Position numbers and translations under genes: made by a program. This document shows positions 19,403 to 28,043 of a DNA stretch of 64,000 bases, piece after piece; positions within the stretch are counted from its first letter, which is position 1, and every line of letters begins with the position of its first letter. The stretch spans positions 1-64,000 of the forward strand of contig PQAF01000029.1 of NCBI GenBank assembly GCA_003105015.1, given 5' to 3'. Below the pieces are notes generated by a model, which was not told the DNA's origin, did not search any database, and saw nothing but the letters and a program-made list of their open reading frames with translations. The stretch is from Rhodocyclales bacterium (GTDB lineage: Bacteria > Pseudomonadota > Gammaproteobacteria > Burkholderiales > Rhodocyclaceae).

Positions 19403-19732
19403 TCAGACGCAGCCCGTCGGCTTCGGCATGCCGGCGTAGCGCGCCCCCTGCTTGGCCGGGCCGTAGGGGAAGAGGTCGAACAGGCGCTTCTTGTCGGACC
19501 ATTCCTCGCCGAGGTCTTCCTTGAGCAGCTTCTGCATCACGCGCAGGTTGGGCGCCGTGCCATTCTCCAGATAGTAGGCGCGGATCCAGTTGAGCAGCTT
19601 CCAGTGGTCGTCAGTGAGCTGCAGGTTGTCCTGCTGCGCCAGGTAGCTGGCGATGTCCTCCGACCAGTCGTCGAGCTGGGCGAGGTAGCCTTCGGCGTCG
19701 GTCTCGATCTCTTTGCCGTTGATGGTAATCAT
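19403..19732 (-). CDS. tusE: TusE/DsrC-family sulfur carrier
   Basis: 109 residues ending MPKPTGCV, the family C-terminus with the sulfur-accepting Cys at position 108. The second Cys found about ten residues earlier in true DsrC (in QACK) is absent: here the stretch is KQGARYAG. One Cys is typical of TusE, which passes persulfide sulfur to MnmA for tRNA 2-thiouridine, rather than of dissimilatory DsrC. TusBCD and MnmA are not in the window. Confidence 0.85.
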   Translation of the reverse strand: MITINGKEIETDAEGYLAQLDDWSEDIASYLAQQDNLQLTDDHWKLLNWIRAYYLENGTAPNLRVMQKLLKEDLGEEWSDKKRLFDLFPYGPAKQGARYAGMPKPTGCV

Positions 19733-19768
19733 GATGTTTTCTCTCTGTTGGGGTTGGGGTATTTATTT

Positions 19769-19793
19769 ATACTTGACATTATTAGTCGGGAAT
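19769..19793. promoter_or_regulatory. IscR type-1-like binding site
   Basis: ATACTTGAC, TTATT, AGTCGGGAAT matches the published IscR type-1 consensus at 22 of 25 positions by my count. It lies between divergent tusE and the CDGSH gene. The same stretch is overlapped by a wider inverted repeat TTGACATT (19775-19782) / AATGTCAA (19799-19806). Control of an Fe-S protein by IscR is functionally sensible. Confidence 0.6.
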
Positions 19794-19843
19794 TATTCAA
19801 TGTCAAAACAATTTCCTGATACCCCCATCAAGAGGAGACCAAC

Positions 19844-20083
19844 ATGAGCAGCCCCGACATGCCGCAGAAGGCACCGTACGCCGTGGAGGTGGAAGCTGGA
19901 AAGAAATACTGGTGGTGTGCCTGCGGCAGGAGCAAAAGTCAGCCCTTCTGCGACGGCTCGCACAAGGGCACGGCCTTCATGCCCGTCGAATTCACGTCGG
20001 AAAAATCGGAAAAGGTGTGGTTCTGCGGCTGCAAGCACTCGGCGAACAAGCCTTTGTGCGACGGCTCGCACAAGAAGCTCTAG
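19844..20083 (+). CDS. Double CDGSH iron-sulfur domain protein
   Basis: 79 residues with two CDGSH-type [2Fe-2S] sites: C25-x-C27...C36-x3-H40 and C61-x-C63...C72-x3-H76. Bacterial two-domain CDGSH proteins are cytoplasmic redox or Fe-S carriers. GAGGAG lies 7-12 nt before ATG 19844. Preceded by an IscR-like box, which would raise expression in Fe-S shortage. The first motif coincides with a dispersed repeat at DNA level. Confidence 0.92.
   Translation: MSSPDMPQKAPYAVEVEAGKKYWWCACGRSKSQPFCDGSHKGTAFMPVEFTSEKSEKVWFCGCKHSANKPLCDGSHKKL
19934..19958 (+). repeat. Dispersed 25-bp bipartite element, copy 5
   Basis: AAAAGTCAGC, 9 nt, ACGGCT (last base mismatched). Sense strand of the CDGSH gene, encoding the Lys-Ser-Gln-Pro-Phe-Cys-Asp-Gly stretch of its first cluster. 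Protein conservation explains part of the match, so it is less certain. Confidence 0.55.
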
Positions 20084-20170
20084 CCGGCGCGTTCGGACAA
20101 CGGCTAATCGCGTTCCGGCGCAGGCGTCCGCACCTCGCCTGAAGAAGCCGAAGCCGCCGATGCGCTCATT

Positions 20171-20806
20171 TCACGGCATCCTGCCGCCGATGGCGCGCAG
20201 GAATTCCATGCGCAACTGATCCGATTGCTCGAACGCCCCGGTGAAGGCCTGCGTCACCACGCGCTCGTCGCCGCGGCGGTCCTCGCCGAGCAGCAGGCAC
20301 AACTGCTCGGCCTCGATCACGCAGGCGCCGCCGGCGGCCTTGCCGTGCGCCACCAGCGCCTCGGCGATGTCGCGCGTCATCCATTCCTGGTAGGTGAAGC
20401 GGTGGCCGATGGCATCCACCATGCGGGCAATACGGCCGAAGCCGTGCAGCCGGCCGCCCGGCAGGTAGGCGACATGCGCCACGCCGCGGAAGGGCACCAG
20501 GTGATGCGGGCAGACGCCGTGCACGGCGATGCCGCGCACCACCACCATGTCGCGGCGCGCATCCTCGAAACCTTCGCCCAGCGCCTCGGCCGGGTCCATG
20601 TCATAGCCGCCGAGCAGGCGTTTCTGCCACAGCGTGCGCACCCGCTCGGCGGTGCGTCCCATGTGCTTCATGTCCGGCGCGATGCCGCAGGCGGCGAGCA
20701 GGTCGCCCACTGCGCGCTCGAAGGCGGCAGGATCGAAGGCATTCTGGCGCGGGATGCCGATGCCCGCAGGCGCAGCGGCAGAAGTGTGGTCGGAACAGTC
20801 GGCCAT
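20171..20806 (-). CDS. folE: GTP cyclohydrolase I
   Basis: 211 residues. It converts GTP to 7,8-dihydroneopterin triphosphate, first step of folate (and pterin) synthesis. Zinc ligands are visible in VCPHHLVPF (near 99-107) and EQLC (near 171); GRxxGFGRIARMVD-like and QEWMTRDIA stretches are diagnostic. ATG 20806 is preferred (GAGGG about 10 nt upstream) over in-frame ATG 20845, which has no site. An FNR-type box lies about 90 bp upstream. Confidence 0.93.
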   Translation of the reverse strand: MADCSDHTSAAAPAGIGIPRQNAFDPAAFERAVGDLLAACGIAPDMKHMGRTAERVRTLWQKRLLGGYDMDPAEALGEGFEDARRDMVVVRGIAVHGVCPHHLVPFRGVAHVAYLPGGRLHGFGRIARMVDAIGHRFTYQEWMTRDIAEALVAHGKAAGGACVIEAEQLCLLLGEDRRGDERVVTQAFTGAFEQSDQLRMEFLRAIGGRMP

Positions 20807-20895
20807 GGCGGAGATTCCCTCAATGTCGGCGCGGAAATCATACACACTTGGCGCCGGATTGTTGAACCCGAAAATTTCCCGGCCTGATTTGTACT

Positions 20896-20909
20896 TTGAC
20901 TTTAGTCAA
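20896..20909. promoter_or_regulatory. FNR/DNR-type binding box
   Basis: TTGAC-TTTA-GTCAA, a perfect two-half-site palindrome of the FNR/DNR/FixK class (TTGAY-N4-RTCAA), extended by one T/A pair at each side. It sits in the 200-nt gap between folE (leftward) and the 100-residue protein gene at 21007 (rightward). A second site of the same form is at 59515. Confidence 0.6.
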
Positions 20910-21006
20910 AACAAAACCGGATTTCCGCCACCTATGCCGGCGGACCGGAGATAATGCCTGCCGAAAAGAAGAAGAAGGTGAAAACTAAAAATGCAGGATT
21001 GGCGCA

Positions 21007-21309
21007 ATGACGGATCATGTGAAAATCGGCTCGGCCATTCTGAACCGGGAATACTTCTGGTCGGTCGATTGCGGGAAATGCACTGGAACGCCCGAGGTCT
21101 ATTACCGGGCGGATGAAGCCAGCCAGCGCCAGCGGCTCACGCCGCGAAAGGCCGCCGAAGGCACCGGCAGCCACGTATTCGACCTGGCGAGCCCCGGCCT
21201 GTATTGCCTGAAGAACTTCTGCGGCGGCGGATTCCGCTTCGACGCCAAGGTCAATGTGACGGAGCACACCGTCGACATCCTCCATCTGCAAGGGACCGGA
21301 GAAGCCTGA
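21007..21309 (+). CDS. Hypothetical cytoplasmic protein with Cys-rich stretches
   Basis: 100 residues, no signal peptide or membrane segment. Cysteines occur as DCGKC near residue 20 and as LYCLKNFC near 66-73, which could bind metal. I do not recognise the family. It lies downstream of an FNR-type box (97 nt), so it may be expressed under low oxygen or NO. The codon pattern fits the surrounding genes, supporting it as real. Confidence 0.65.
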   Translation: MTDHVKIGSAILNREYFWSVDCGKCTGTPEVYYRADEASQRQRLTPRKAAEGTGSHVFDLASPGLYCLKNFCGGGFRFDAKVNVTEHTVDILHLQGTGEA

Positions 21310-21328
21310 CTGTCCGGCGCACTTCCTT

Positions 21329-21622
21329 CTAGCGCAGCGGCACCACCAGCGGCGGGATGTCGACGCCGATCACGATGGCCGGCTGTGCATAGTAGGCACG
21401 GCGCTCGTAATAGACCGGCGGCGGCGGCCGGACGATGATCCGCTCGCGAATCACCTGGTGGCGATGGTAATGGTGATGCGCGTAGTGGTGCTTGGCATGC
21501 CCCCAGCCGTGGCCGCGATGCCCATCGTGCCTTCCGCGATCATGCGCCAGGGCGCCCGTCGACGCCGCCAGCGCCAGGGCGCCCAGGACAGCAGTGAGTG
21601 CGGCGCGAATCCTCGTTTTCAT
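21329..21622 (-). CDS. Secreted histidine-rich small protein
   Basis: 97 residues: signal peptide cleaved after ALA near residue 26, then a run dense in His, Gly and Arg (about 27-57), then a Pro/Tyr segment ending in a hydrophobic C-terminus. The His tract suggests periplasmic metal binding (Ni, Cu or Zn); inference. AGGAG lies about 6-10 nt before ATG 21622, so this start is preferred to in-frame ATGs further upstream. Confidence 0.75.
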   Translation of the reverse strand: MKTRIRAALTAVLGALALAASTGALAHDRGRHDGHRGHGWGHAKHHYAHHHYHRHQVIRERIIVRPPPPVYYERRAYYAQPAIVIGVDIPPLVVPLR

Positions 21623-21749
21623 CCGGGTCTCCTTTCGTGTTTTCATTTGCGGCACCGTCATGCTAATCGGCCGGTTCGACCGCTGCTGTAAGCAATTGCA
21701 ATAGAATGTAACGCTCCCCCATTCGGGGCTCCGCCTGCACATCGAAGCC

Positions 21750-22985
21750 ATGGCCAAGCAATCCCACCTGCGCTCTTCCGATCTTCACGGCATCGGCCGG
21801 ATGACGATCGATGCCGTCGTCGGGCTGACCGATCTGGTGGAGGCGATGCATCACAACATCGCCAGCAGGTCCGCCCTGCTCGGCAAGCCGCCAGCCGGGC
21901 ACACCCGCGGCATCACCGGGTTCGTGTACGGCAGCATCCGCGGCGTGACGCGACTGGTGGGCGGCGGGCTCGATGCCGTTCTGGGACGCCTGGTGCCGTT
22001 CTTCGGCGACAAGACGTCCTCGCCAGAGCGCGAAGCGGTTCTGGCGATCCTGAATGGCGTCCTGGGCGATTACCTCGAAGACAGCGGGAATCCGATGGCC
22101 ATCCGCATGTGCCTGCGCCGCGGCGGCCGCCCGCTGTCGCTGGAGAAGGCGGCCCTGGCCGCCGCCATCCCGGACGCCGGCGGCAAGCTGCTGGTGCTTG
22201 CGCACGGCCTGTGCATGAACGACCTGCAATGGGCGCGCCAGGGCCATGACCACGGCGCCGCACTGCAACGCGACCTCGGCTACACGCCGATATATCTCCA
22301 CTACAACAGCGGCCGCCACATCTCCACCAACGGTCGCGAGCTGGCCGATCTGCTGGAAACCCTGCTCCACAACTGGCCGGTCCCGGTCGCGGAACTGGCA
22401 ATCCTCGGCCACAGCATGGGCGGGCTGCTGGCGCGCAGCGCCTGGCATTACGGCACGGCAGCCGGCCACGCCTGGCCGCGACAGCTCAGGAAGCTCGTCT
22501 TCCTCGGCACGCCCCATCACGGCGCGCCGATGGAACGCGGCGGCAACTGGATCGACACGCTCCTCGGCATCAGCCCCTATACCGCGCCCCTGTCCCGCCT
22601 GGGCAAGATCCGCAGCGCAGGCATCACGGACCTGCGCCACACCTTTCTGCTGGACGAGGACTGGCACGGCCGCGACCGCTTCGCCCGTTCCGCCGCCCGC
22701 CACGCCGCCGTTCCCCTGCCGGAAGGCGTGCAGTGCTTCGCGATTGCCGCCACGACCGGCAAGCAGGCGGGCGACCTCAGGGACCGGCTGATCGGCGATG
22801 GACTGGTGCCTTTGGCGAGCGCGCTCGGTTGCCATGCGGATCACGACCGCAACCTGATGTTCCCGCCGGATCGGCAATGGATTGCCTGCGAAACCGGACA
22901 CTTCGACCTGCTCGGCAGCCTGCCGGCATACGAGCGGATCAGGCAGTGGCTGGCTCAAGAATCGCCTGCCTTGGTCGTAAATTAA
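21750..22985 (+). CDS. Alpha/beta-hydrolase, PGAP1/lipase-like
   Basis: 411 residues. Core hydrolase fold with oxyanion stretch LAHGLCMND (near 149), nucleophile elbow GHSMGG (near 222-227), GTPHHGAP (near 253) and a late His in ETGHFDLLG near 388 as catalytic histidine candidate. No signal peptide. The N-terminal 140 residues are helical with a Gly-rich hydrophobic patch that may associate with membranes. Lipase/esterase activity is likely; substrate unknown (phospholipid or storage lipid possible). Confidence 0.85.
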   Translation: MAKQSHLRSSDLHGIGRMTIDAVVGLTDLVEAMHHNIASRSALLGKPPAGHTRGITGFVYGSIRGVTRLVGGGLDAVLGRLVPFFGDKTSSPEREAVLAILNGVLGDYLEDSGNPMAIRMCLRRGGRPLSLEKAALAAAIPDAGGKLLVLAHGLCMNDLQWARQGHDHGAALQRDLGYTPIYLHYNSGRHISTNGRELADLLETLLHNWPVPVAELAILGHSMGGLLARSAWHYGTAAGHAWPRQLRKLVFLGTPHHGAPMERGGNWIDTLLGISPYTAPLSRLGKIRSAGITDLRHTFLLDEDWHGRDRFARSAARHAAVPLPEGVQCFAIAATTGKQAGDLRDRLIGDGLVPLASALGCHADHDRNLMFPPDRQWIACETGHFDLLGSLPAYERIRQWLAQESPALVVN

Positions 22986-22990
22986 GGGGA

Positions 22991-23012
22991 ACCCCGCCAG
23001 GTTGGGCGGGGT
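22991..23012 (+). repeat. GC-rich hairpin upstream of bacteriohemerythrin gene
   Basis: ACCCCGCC (22991-22998) pairs with GGCGGGGT (23005-23012) across a 6-nt loop, starting five bases after the lipase stop and ending before the SD of the next gene. No T tract; could affect read-through or translation. Confidence 0.6.
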
Positions 23013-23032
23013 GCCGACCCCCCGGAGGTAGG

Positions 23033-23416
23033 ATGAGTCCCGATCTGACGCTGGCCATACCCGTCGTTGATTATCAGCACGACAAAATTCTTCATTTCAT
23101 CGAAAGCCTGAAACATCGCGCCGCCACCCGGCCCGAAGTCATACAGGCCATCGACGATTACACGGGACGTCATTTCATCGTCGAAGAAGAACTCATGGCC
23201 GCCCACGCCTATCCGGATTTGCAGCGGCACAAGGCCGAGCACGACTATCTCAAAGGCAAGATCGGGGGACTGCTCGACGCAATGGGCAAGGACGAAATCG
23301 CGGGCAGCAAGGCGATCGCCGAATACATGGAAGCCTGGCTGCTGCAGCATATCCAGACGGCGGACCGGCCGATGGCCGAGTTCCTCAAGCAGCGCGGGGT
23401 CGCATCGCCCGCCTGA
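23033..23416 (+). CDS. Bacteriohemerythrin
   Basis: 127 residues, a single-domain hemerythrin. Di-iron ligand pattern visible: DYQHDKIL near 14-21, GRHFIVEEELM with H-x3-E near 46-53, HKAEHDYL near 64-71 and LQHIQTADRPM near 105-115. Such proteins carry O2 or sequester NO in microaerobic bacteria. Strong SD GGAGG 7 nt before ATG 23033. Probably read with the lipase gene. Confidence 0.9.
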   Translation: MSPDLTLAIPVVDYQHDKILHFIESLKHRAATRPEVIQAIDDYTGRHFIVEEELMAAHAYPDLQRHKAEHDYLKGKIGGLLDAMGKDEIAGSKAIAEYMEAWLLQHIQTADRPMAEFLKQRGVASPA

Positions 23417-23467
23417 TCGTCGCACCCGCCGGCCGGGGCAGCCCGCTGCCCGAAGCTCCTCTTCCGC

Positions 23468-24586
23468 CTACTTGCCGAAGAGGCCCTTGACCGCCTTGCC
23501 GACGCCCTCGGCCGCGCCACCGGCCGCCTCGACGCCTTTCTGGCCGATCGCACCCGCTCCCTTGGCGAGTCCTTCCACGCTGACGCCCAGCACATTGCCC
23601 AGCGAGGCGGCGACCTTGGTCGAGAAGCCCTCGTTCAGCCTGAAATTCGGATCGTCGAGCTTGCCGTCGAGCGTAAACTTGATGGTGATCCTGTCGTTCT
23701 TGTCCTTCATGAGGCCGACGACCGCAGCGCGCGGCATCCCCATGAAGGTGCCGCCGGACTCGAGTTCGAGGCCGTTCAGCGTCAGCGTGCCGGGCGCATG
23801 CAGATGGTTGGCCTTGATGGTGGATTGCAGATCGAGATCGAGCGTACCCTTCCTGATGCCGCCTTCGGAGGCCTTGAGCAGGTAGGGCTGCAGGGCGATC
23901 AGGTCGACGCCGCGCAGCGTGTTGCGCAGATCGGAATCCTTGCTGGCGAACTCCATCCAGCCGTCGATGAGGATCTTGCCATTGCTCCTGACCCCCTTCA
24001 GCACACCGTCGAGGCGCAGCGTCGACCTGGCCTTCAGGCCGGGCAGATGCAGGTCGGTGACTTTCGCCTGCAGCTGTTCCAGGCGAACCTTGTGTGCGGG
24101 CCTCTTCACGGTGGCATCGAAGAATTCGAGCACGCCGTCCTGCAGTTCGATGGCGCCGATGGTCACCTCGGGACCCTTCCCCGCATCCTTCTTCTCATCC
24201 TTCTTCTCAAGCAGGCTCGGCACGACGCGCAGCTTGCCGTCGGTGCTGCGCAGCGCGGAGACATAGCCGCCTTCGACGACGATGCTGGAAATGCTCACCT
24301 TGGCCGAGAGCAGGGCGAGCAGGTCGGGGGCGATGCGGATGCGCTCGGCGCGCAGCGTGTCGGGCGCCGGCCAGCCGGCGGGCGCCTTAATGCGCAGCTT
24401 GAGCACCTCGACGGCCGTCAGGCCAAGGCGGATTTCGCCAACTTCGCTCTCGGGCCCAAGCGCTTCCTCCACCTTGCCTTTCAGCGCCTTGGCGCCGAAA
24501 TACAGGCCGCCGGCGACAAGCGCAACGACTATGCCGACGACCATGAGACCGATAACTGCCCAGCGCTGCGATTTCGGTGCGGCCAT
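23468..24586 (-). CDS. AsmA/DUF748-like membrane-anchored protein
   Basis: 372 residues: one N-terminal membrane helix (about 10-33), then a periplasmic beta-rich region resembling AsmA/TamB/DUF748 proteins (GGYVSALRSTDGKLRVV, TIGAIELQDGVLEFFDA, LTLNGLELESGG) and a Gly/Ala-rich amphipathic C-terminus. Such proteins may span the envelope as lipid conduits. Shorter than AsmA itself (about 600). Single leftward gene. Confidence 0.7.
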   Translation of the reverse strand: MAAPKSQRWAVIGLMVVGIVVALVAGGLYFGAKALKGKVEEALGPESEVGEIRLGLTAVEVLKLRIKAPAGWPAPDTLRAERIRIAPDLLALLSAKVSISSIVVEGGYVSALRSTDGKLRVVPSLLEKKDEKKDAGKGPEVTIGAIELQDGVLEFFDATVKRPAHKVRLEQLQAKVTDLHLPGLKARSTLRLDGVLKGVRSNGKILIDGWMEFASKDSDLRNTLRGVDLIALQPYLLKASEGGIRKGTLDLDLQSTIKANHLHAPGTLTLNGLELESGGTFMGMPRAAVVGLMKDKNDRITIKFTLDGKLDDPNFRLNEGFSTKVAASLGNVLGVSVEGLAKGAGAIGQKGVEAAGGAAEGVGKAVKGLFGK

Positions 24587-24653
24587 GATCGACTCCTTCG
24601 CCCGGTCAGGATGGAGAGCGGAAATTGTACCTTCGCCGGCAGGCGCTGCGCGT

Positions 24654-25553
24654 TCAGCGCGACGGGCGCTGTGCCGGCATGCGCTGGCCCTGTTCCTGCA
24701 TCAGGGCATCGATCCGTTCGGCCACTTTCTGCGCCGGCGTGGCATAGGCGAAGCGGACCGCGGCGCGCCCGTCCGGGCCGAGCAGGATCATGCCGGCGGA
24801 GTGGTCCACGGTATAGCTGCCGGGGGGCGCGGCGGGATCGCGCACCTTCTCGTAGCGCACCCTGAACTCTGCGGCGGCGCGGCGCGTCAGGTCCTCCGAC
24901 CCCCGCAGGCCGAGGATGCGCGGATCGAAGGCCGAGGTGTACTCGCGCATCACCTGGGCGCTGTCGCGCTCCGGATCGACCGTGATGAAGATGGGCTGCA
25001 GCTGCGACGCCTTGTCGCCGAGGCGCTTGAGCACCTCCTTCATTTCCAGCAGCGTCGTCGGGCAGACGTCGGGGCAGGAGGTGTAGCCGAAGGCGATCAG
25101 CTGGAAGCGTCCGAGGAAGTCCTCGTTCGTCACCGCCCGTCCGTTCGGGTCCTGCAGAAGATAGCGCGGCACGACTGCGTTCGGCACCGACTCGCCCGCG
25201 CTATGCCCCGCCGGCACCTGGCCGGCAACCGGCAGCACGGCTTTCAGCCGCCGGGCGATCTCGTCGAGCCGCGCATTCAGCTCGGCGGAAGCGGGACAGG
25301 GCGTGCCCTTGCCGTGGGCGAGGAAGGATTCCTGCGTGCCTTCCTCGTAGGCTTCGCCGTAGGCCCGGGTCTTCGGCGCGTGGTTGAGCATCAGCACGCG
25401 CACCCAGGAGGCCGCCTCCTTCTGGCCGCAGGCCAGCGTCAGGCCGTTCAGCCGGCCAAGGTCGCGCACGGCGGAAAGGCCGGCGTCGCCAGAGGCACAT
25501 GCCATGGCGGGAAAAGTCAGTCCGTACAGCACGGCGAGAAGTTTGTCGCGCAT
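24654..25553 (-). CDS. SCO1/SenC-domain protein with extra N-terminal domain
   Basis: 299 residues with a signal peptide. The C-terminal thioredoxin-like SCO domain (about 130-285) carries TSCPDVCPTT (CxxxC, copper ligands) and the third ligand His in YTVDHSAG. SCO proteins deliver copper to CuA sites or act as thiol reductases. The first about 110 residues form an additional domain with two cysteines (LACGQ, TPCP) and the motif MLNHAPKT that I do not recognise. Ends one base before ettA. A second SCO gene is at 58646. Confidence 0.85.
   Translation of the reverse strand: MRDKLLAVLYGLTFPAMACASGDAGLSAVRDLGRLNGLTLACGQKEAASWVRVLMLNHAPKTRAYGEAYEEGTQESFLAHGKGTPCPASAELNARLDEIARRLKAVLPVAGQVPAGHSAGESVPNAVVPRYLLQDPNGRAVTNEDFLGRFQLIAFGYTSCPDVCPTTLLEMKEVLKRLGDKASQLQPIFITVDPERDSAQVMREYTSAFDPRILGLRGSEDLTRRAAAEFRVRYEKVRDPAAPPGSYTVDHSAGMILLGPDGRAAVRFAYATPAQKVAERIDALMQEQGQRMPAQRPSR
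25512..25536 (+). repeat. Dispersed 25-bp bipartite element, copy 6
   Basis: AAAAGTCAGT, 9 nt, ACGGCG: exact. Antisense within the signal-peptide region of the SCO gene (Ala-Val-Leu-Tyr-Gly-Leu-Thr-Phe), about 20 bp from its start codon. Confidence 0.9.
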
Positions 25554-25554
25554 G

Positions 25555-27222
<1,668 letters not shown>

Positions 27223-27266
27223 GCTCGGGATGCCTGCCGGAGGAAAAATCGAATTTTAACAGGCTC

Positions 27267-27536
27267 TCAGGAAGGCTCGATCGTCATCAGGAGCTGGCCT
27301 TCGGCGACAGGGTCGCCTGCCCTGACGAACACCTCGACCACGCGCCCCGCATGCGGGCTGGGAATGTCCAGCGCCACCTTGCCGGTTTCCAGGGTCAGGA
27401 CGGCGTCATCGAAGCCGACCGTCTGGCCGGGCGCGACCAGAACCTCGAGGACCACGACGTCTCCGCTCGCGCAGGAACCGCAGGTTTCCCAGCAATCCGG
27501 GTATTTGGGCATGCGGACATCGCGCGCGGCACTCAT
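27267..27536 (-). CDS. Free-standing lipoyl/biotinyl-domain protein
   Basis: 89 residues, a single lipoyl domain. The modified lysine is K53 in LETGKVALDIPSP. The N-terminus has an unusual Cys cluster, C15, C19 and C22 (PDCWETCGSC), not seen in normal E2 lipoyl domains; it could bind metal or form a disulfide. ATG 27536 is chosen because a longer start (27578) adds residues without homology. No enzyme partner is adjacent. Candidates are the orphan E1 pair at 11236 or a separate sulfur- or acyl-transfer system. Divergent from fccAB. Confidence 0.75.
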   Translation of the reverse strand: MSAARDVRMPKYPDCWETCGSCASGDVVVLEVLVAPGQTVGFDDAVLTLETGKVALDIPSPHAGRVVEVFVRAGDPVAEGQLLMTIEPS

Positions 27537-27565
27537 TTCCGATGGAATGATATGTGCAAACAATA

Positions 27566-27586
27566 GAACATGGCTCAAATATGTTC
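27566..27586. promoter_or_regulatory. Inverted repeat in the lipoyl/fccAB divergent region
   Basis: GAACAT-N9-ATGTTC, six-base perfect arms. It is 30 bp upstream of the lipoyl gene and 148 bp upstream of fccA, in an AT-rich 197-nt gap. Plausible operator; regulator unknown. Confidence 0.35.
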
Positions 27587-27733
27587 CGTGATTGGCACAA
27601 TAAGAAAATTAATTGCTACCCATGGGAATATCCTTTAGATTTGCAGGGACAACAACAAGCTTCCATGCACAGTTCGTGCACCTGGGAGCGGGAACAGCGC
27701 TTACCAAAGCATCATTCACTAAGGAGGAAGCCG

Positions 27734-28033
27734 ATGAAGTATCGCAAGATCGCGCTCGCCGTTTCGCTGCTGGGTCTCGCCAGTGCAGCGTACGCGGACA
27801 ATCACACCCTCAGCCGCAACATGGCCTCGGCCTGCGCCAGCTGCCACGGCACCAACGGCAACAGCGTCGGCGGCATGGATCCCCTCGCCGGCATGCCGAA
27901 GGACGAAATGATCCGCAAGGTCAAGGACTTCCGTTCCGGCGCCAAGCCCGCGACCGTCATGCATCAGCTGGCCAAGGGCTATACCGACCAGCAGATCGAG
28001 ATGATCGCGAATTACTACGCGGCGCAGAAATAA
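27734..28033 (+). CDS. fccA: Flavocytochrome c sulfide dehydrogenase, cytochrome subunit
   Basis: 99 residues: signal peptide ending AYA-D near 22, one c-type heme site CASCH (near 34-38), distal Met probably in DPLAGMP. A monoheme FccA/SoxE-type cytochrome. Strong SD AAGGAGG before ATG 27734. The FAD subunit follows 10 nt later, which defines its role: it accepts electrons from sulfide oxidation at the flavin in the periplasm. Confidence 0.9.
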   Translation: MKYRKIALAVSLLGLASAAYADNHTLSRNMASACASCHGTNGNSVGGMDPLAGMPKDEMIRKVKDFRSGAKPATVMHQLAKGYTDQQIEMIANYYAAQK

Positions 28034-28043
28034 GGGGGAGAAC

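Noticed and set aside
19403..19732. Dissimilatory DsrC
   Set aside because: The second conserved Cys is missing and no dsr genes are present; single-Cys TusE fits better.
27593..27620. TGGCAC followed by TTGC upstream of fccA, considered as a sigma-54 promoter
   Set aside because: Spacing is 14 nt instead of 5, so it cannot be a -24/-12 promoter.
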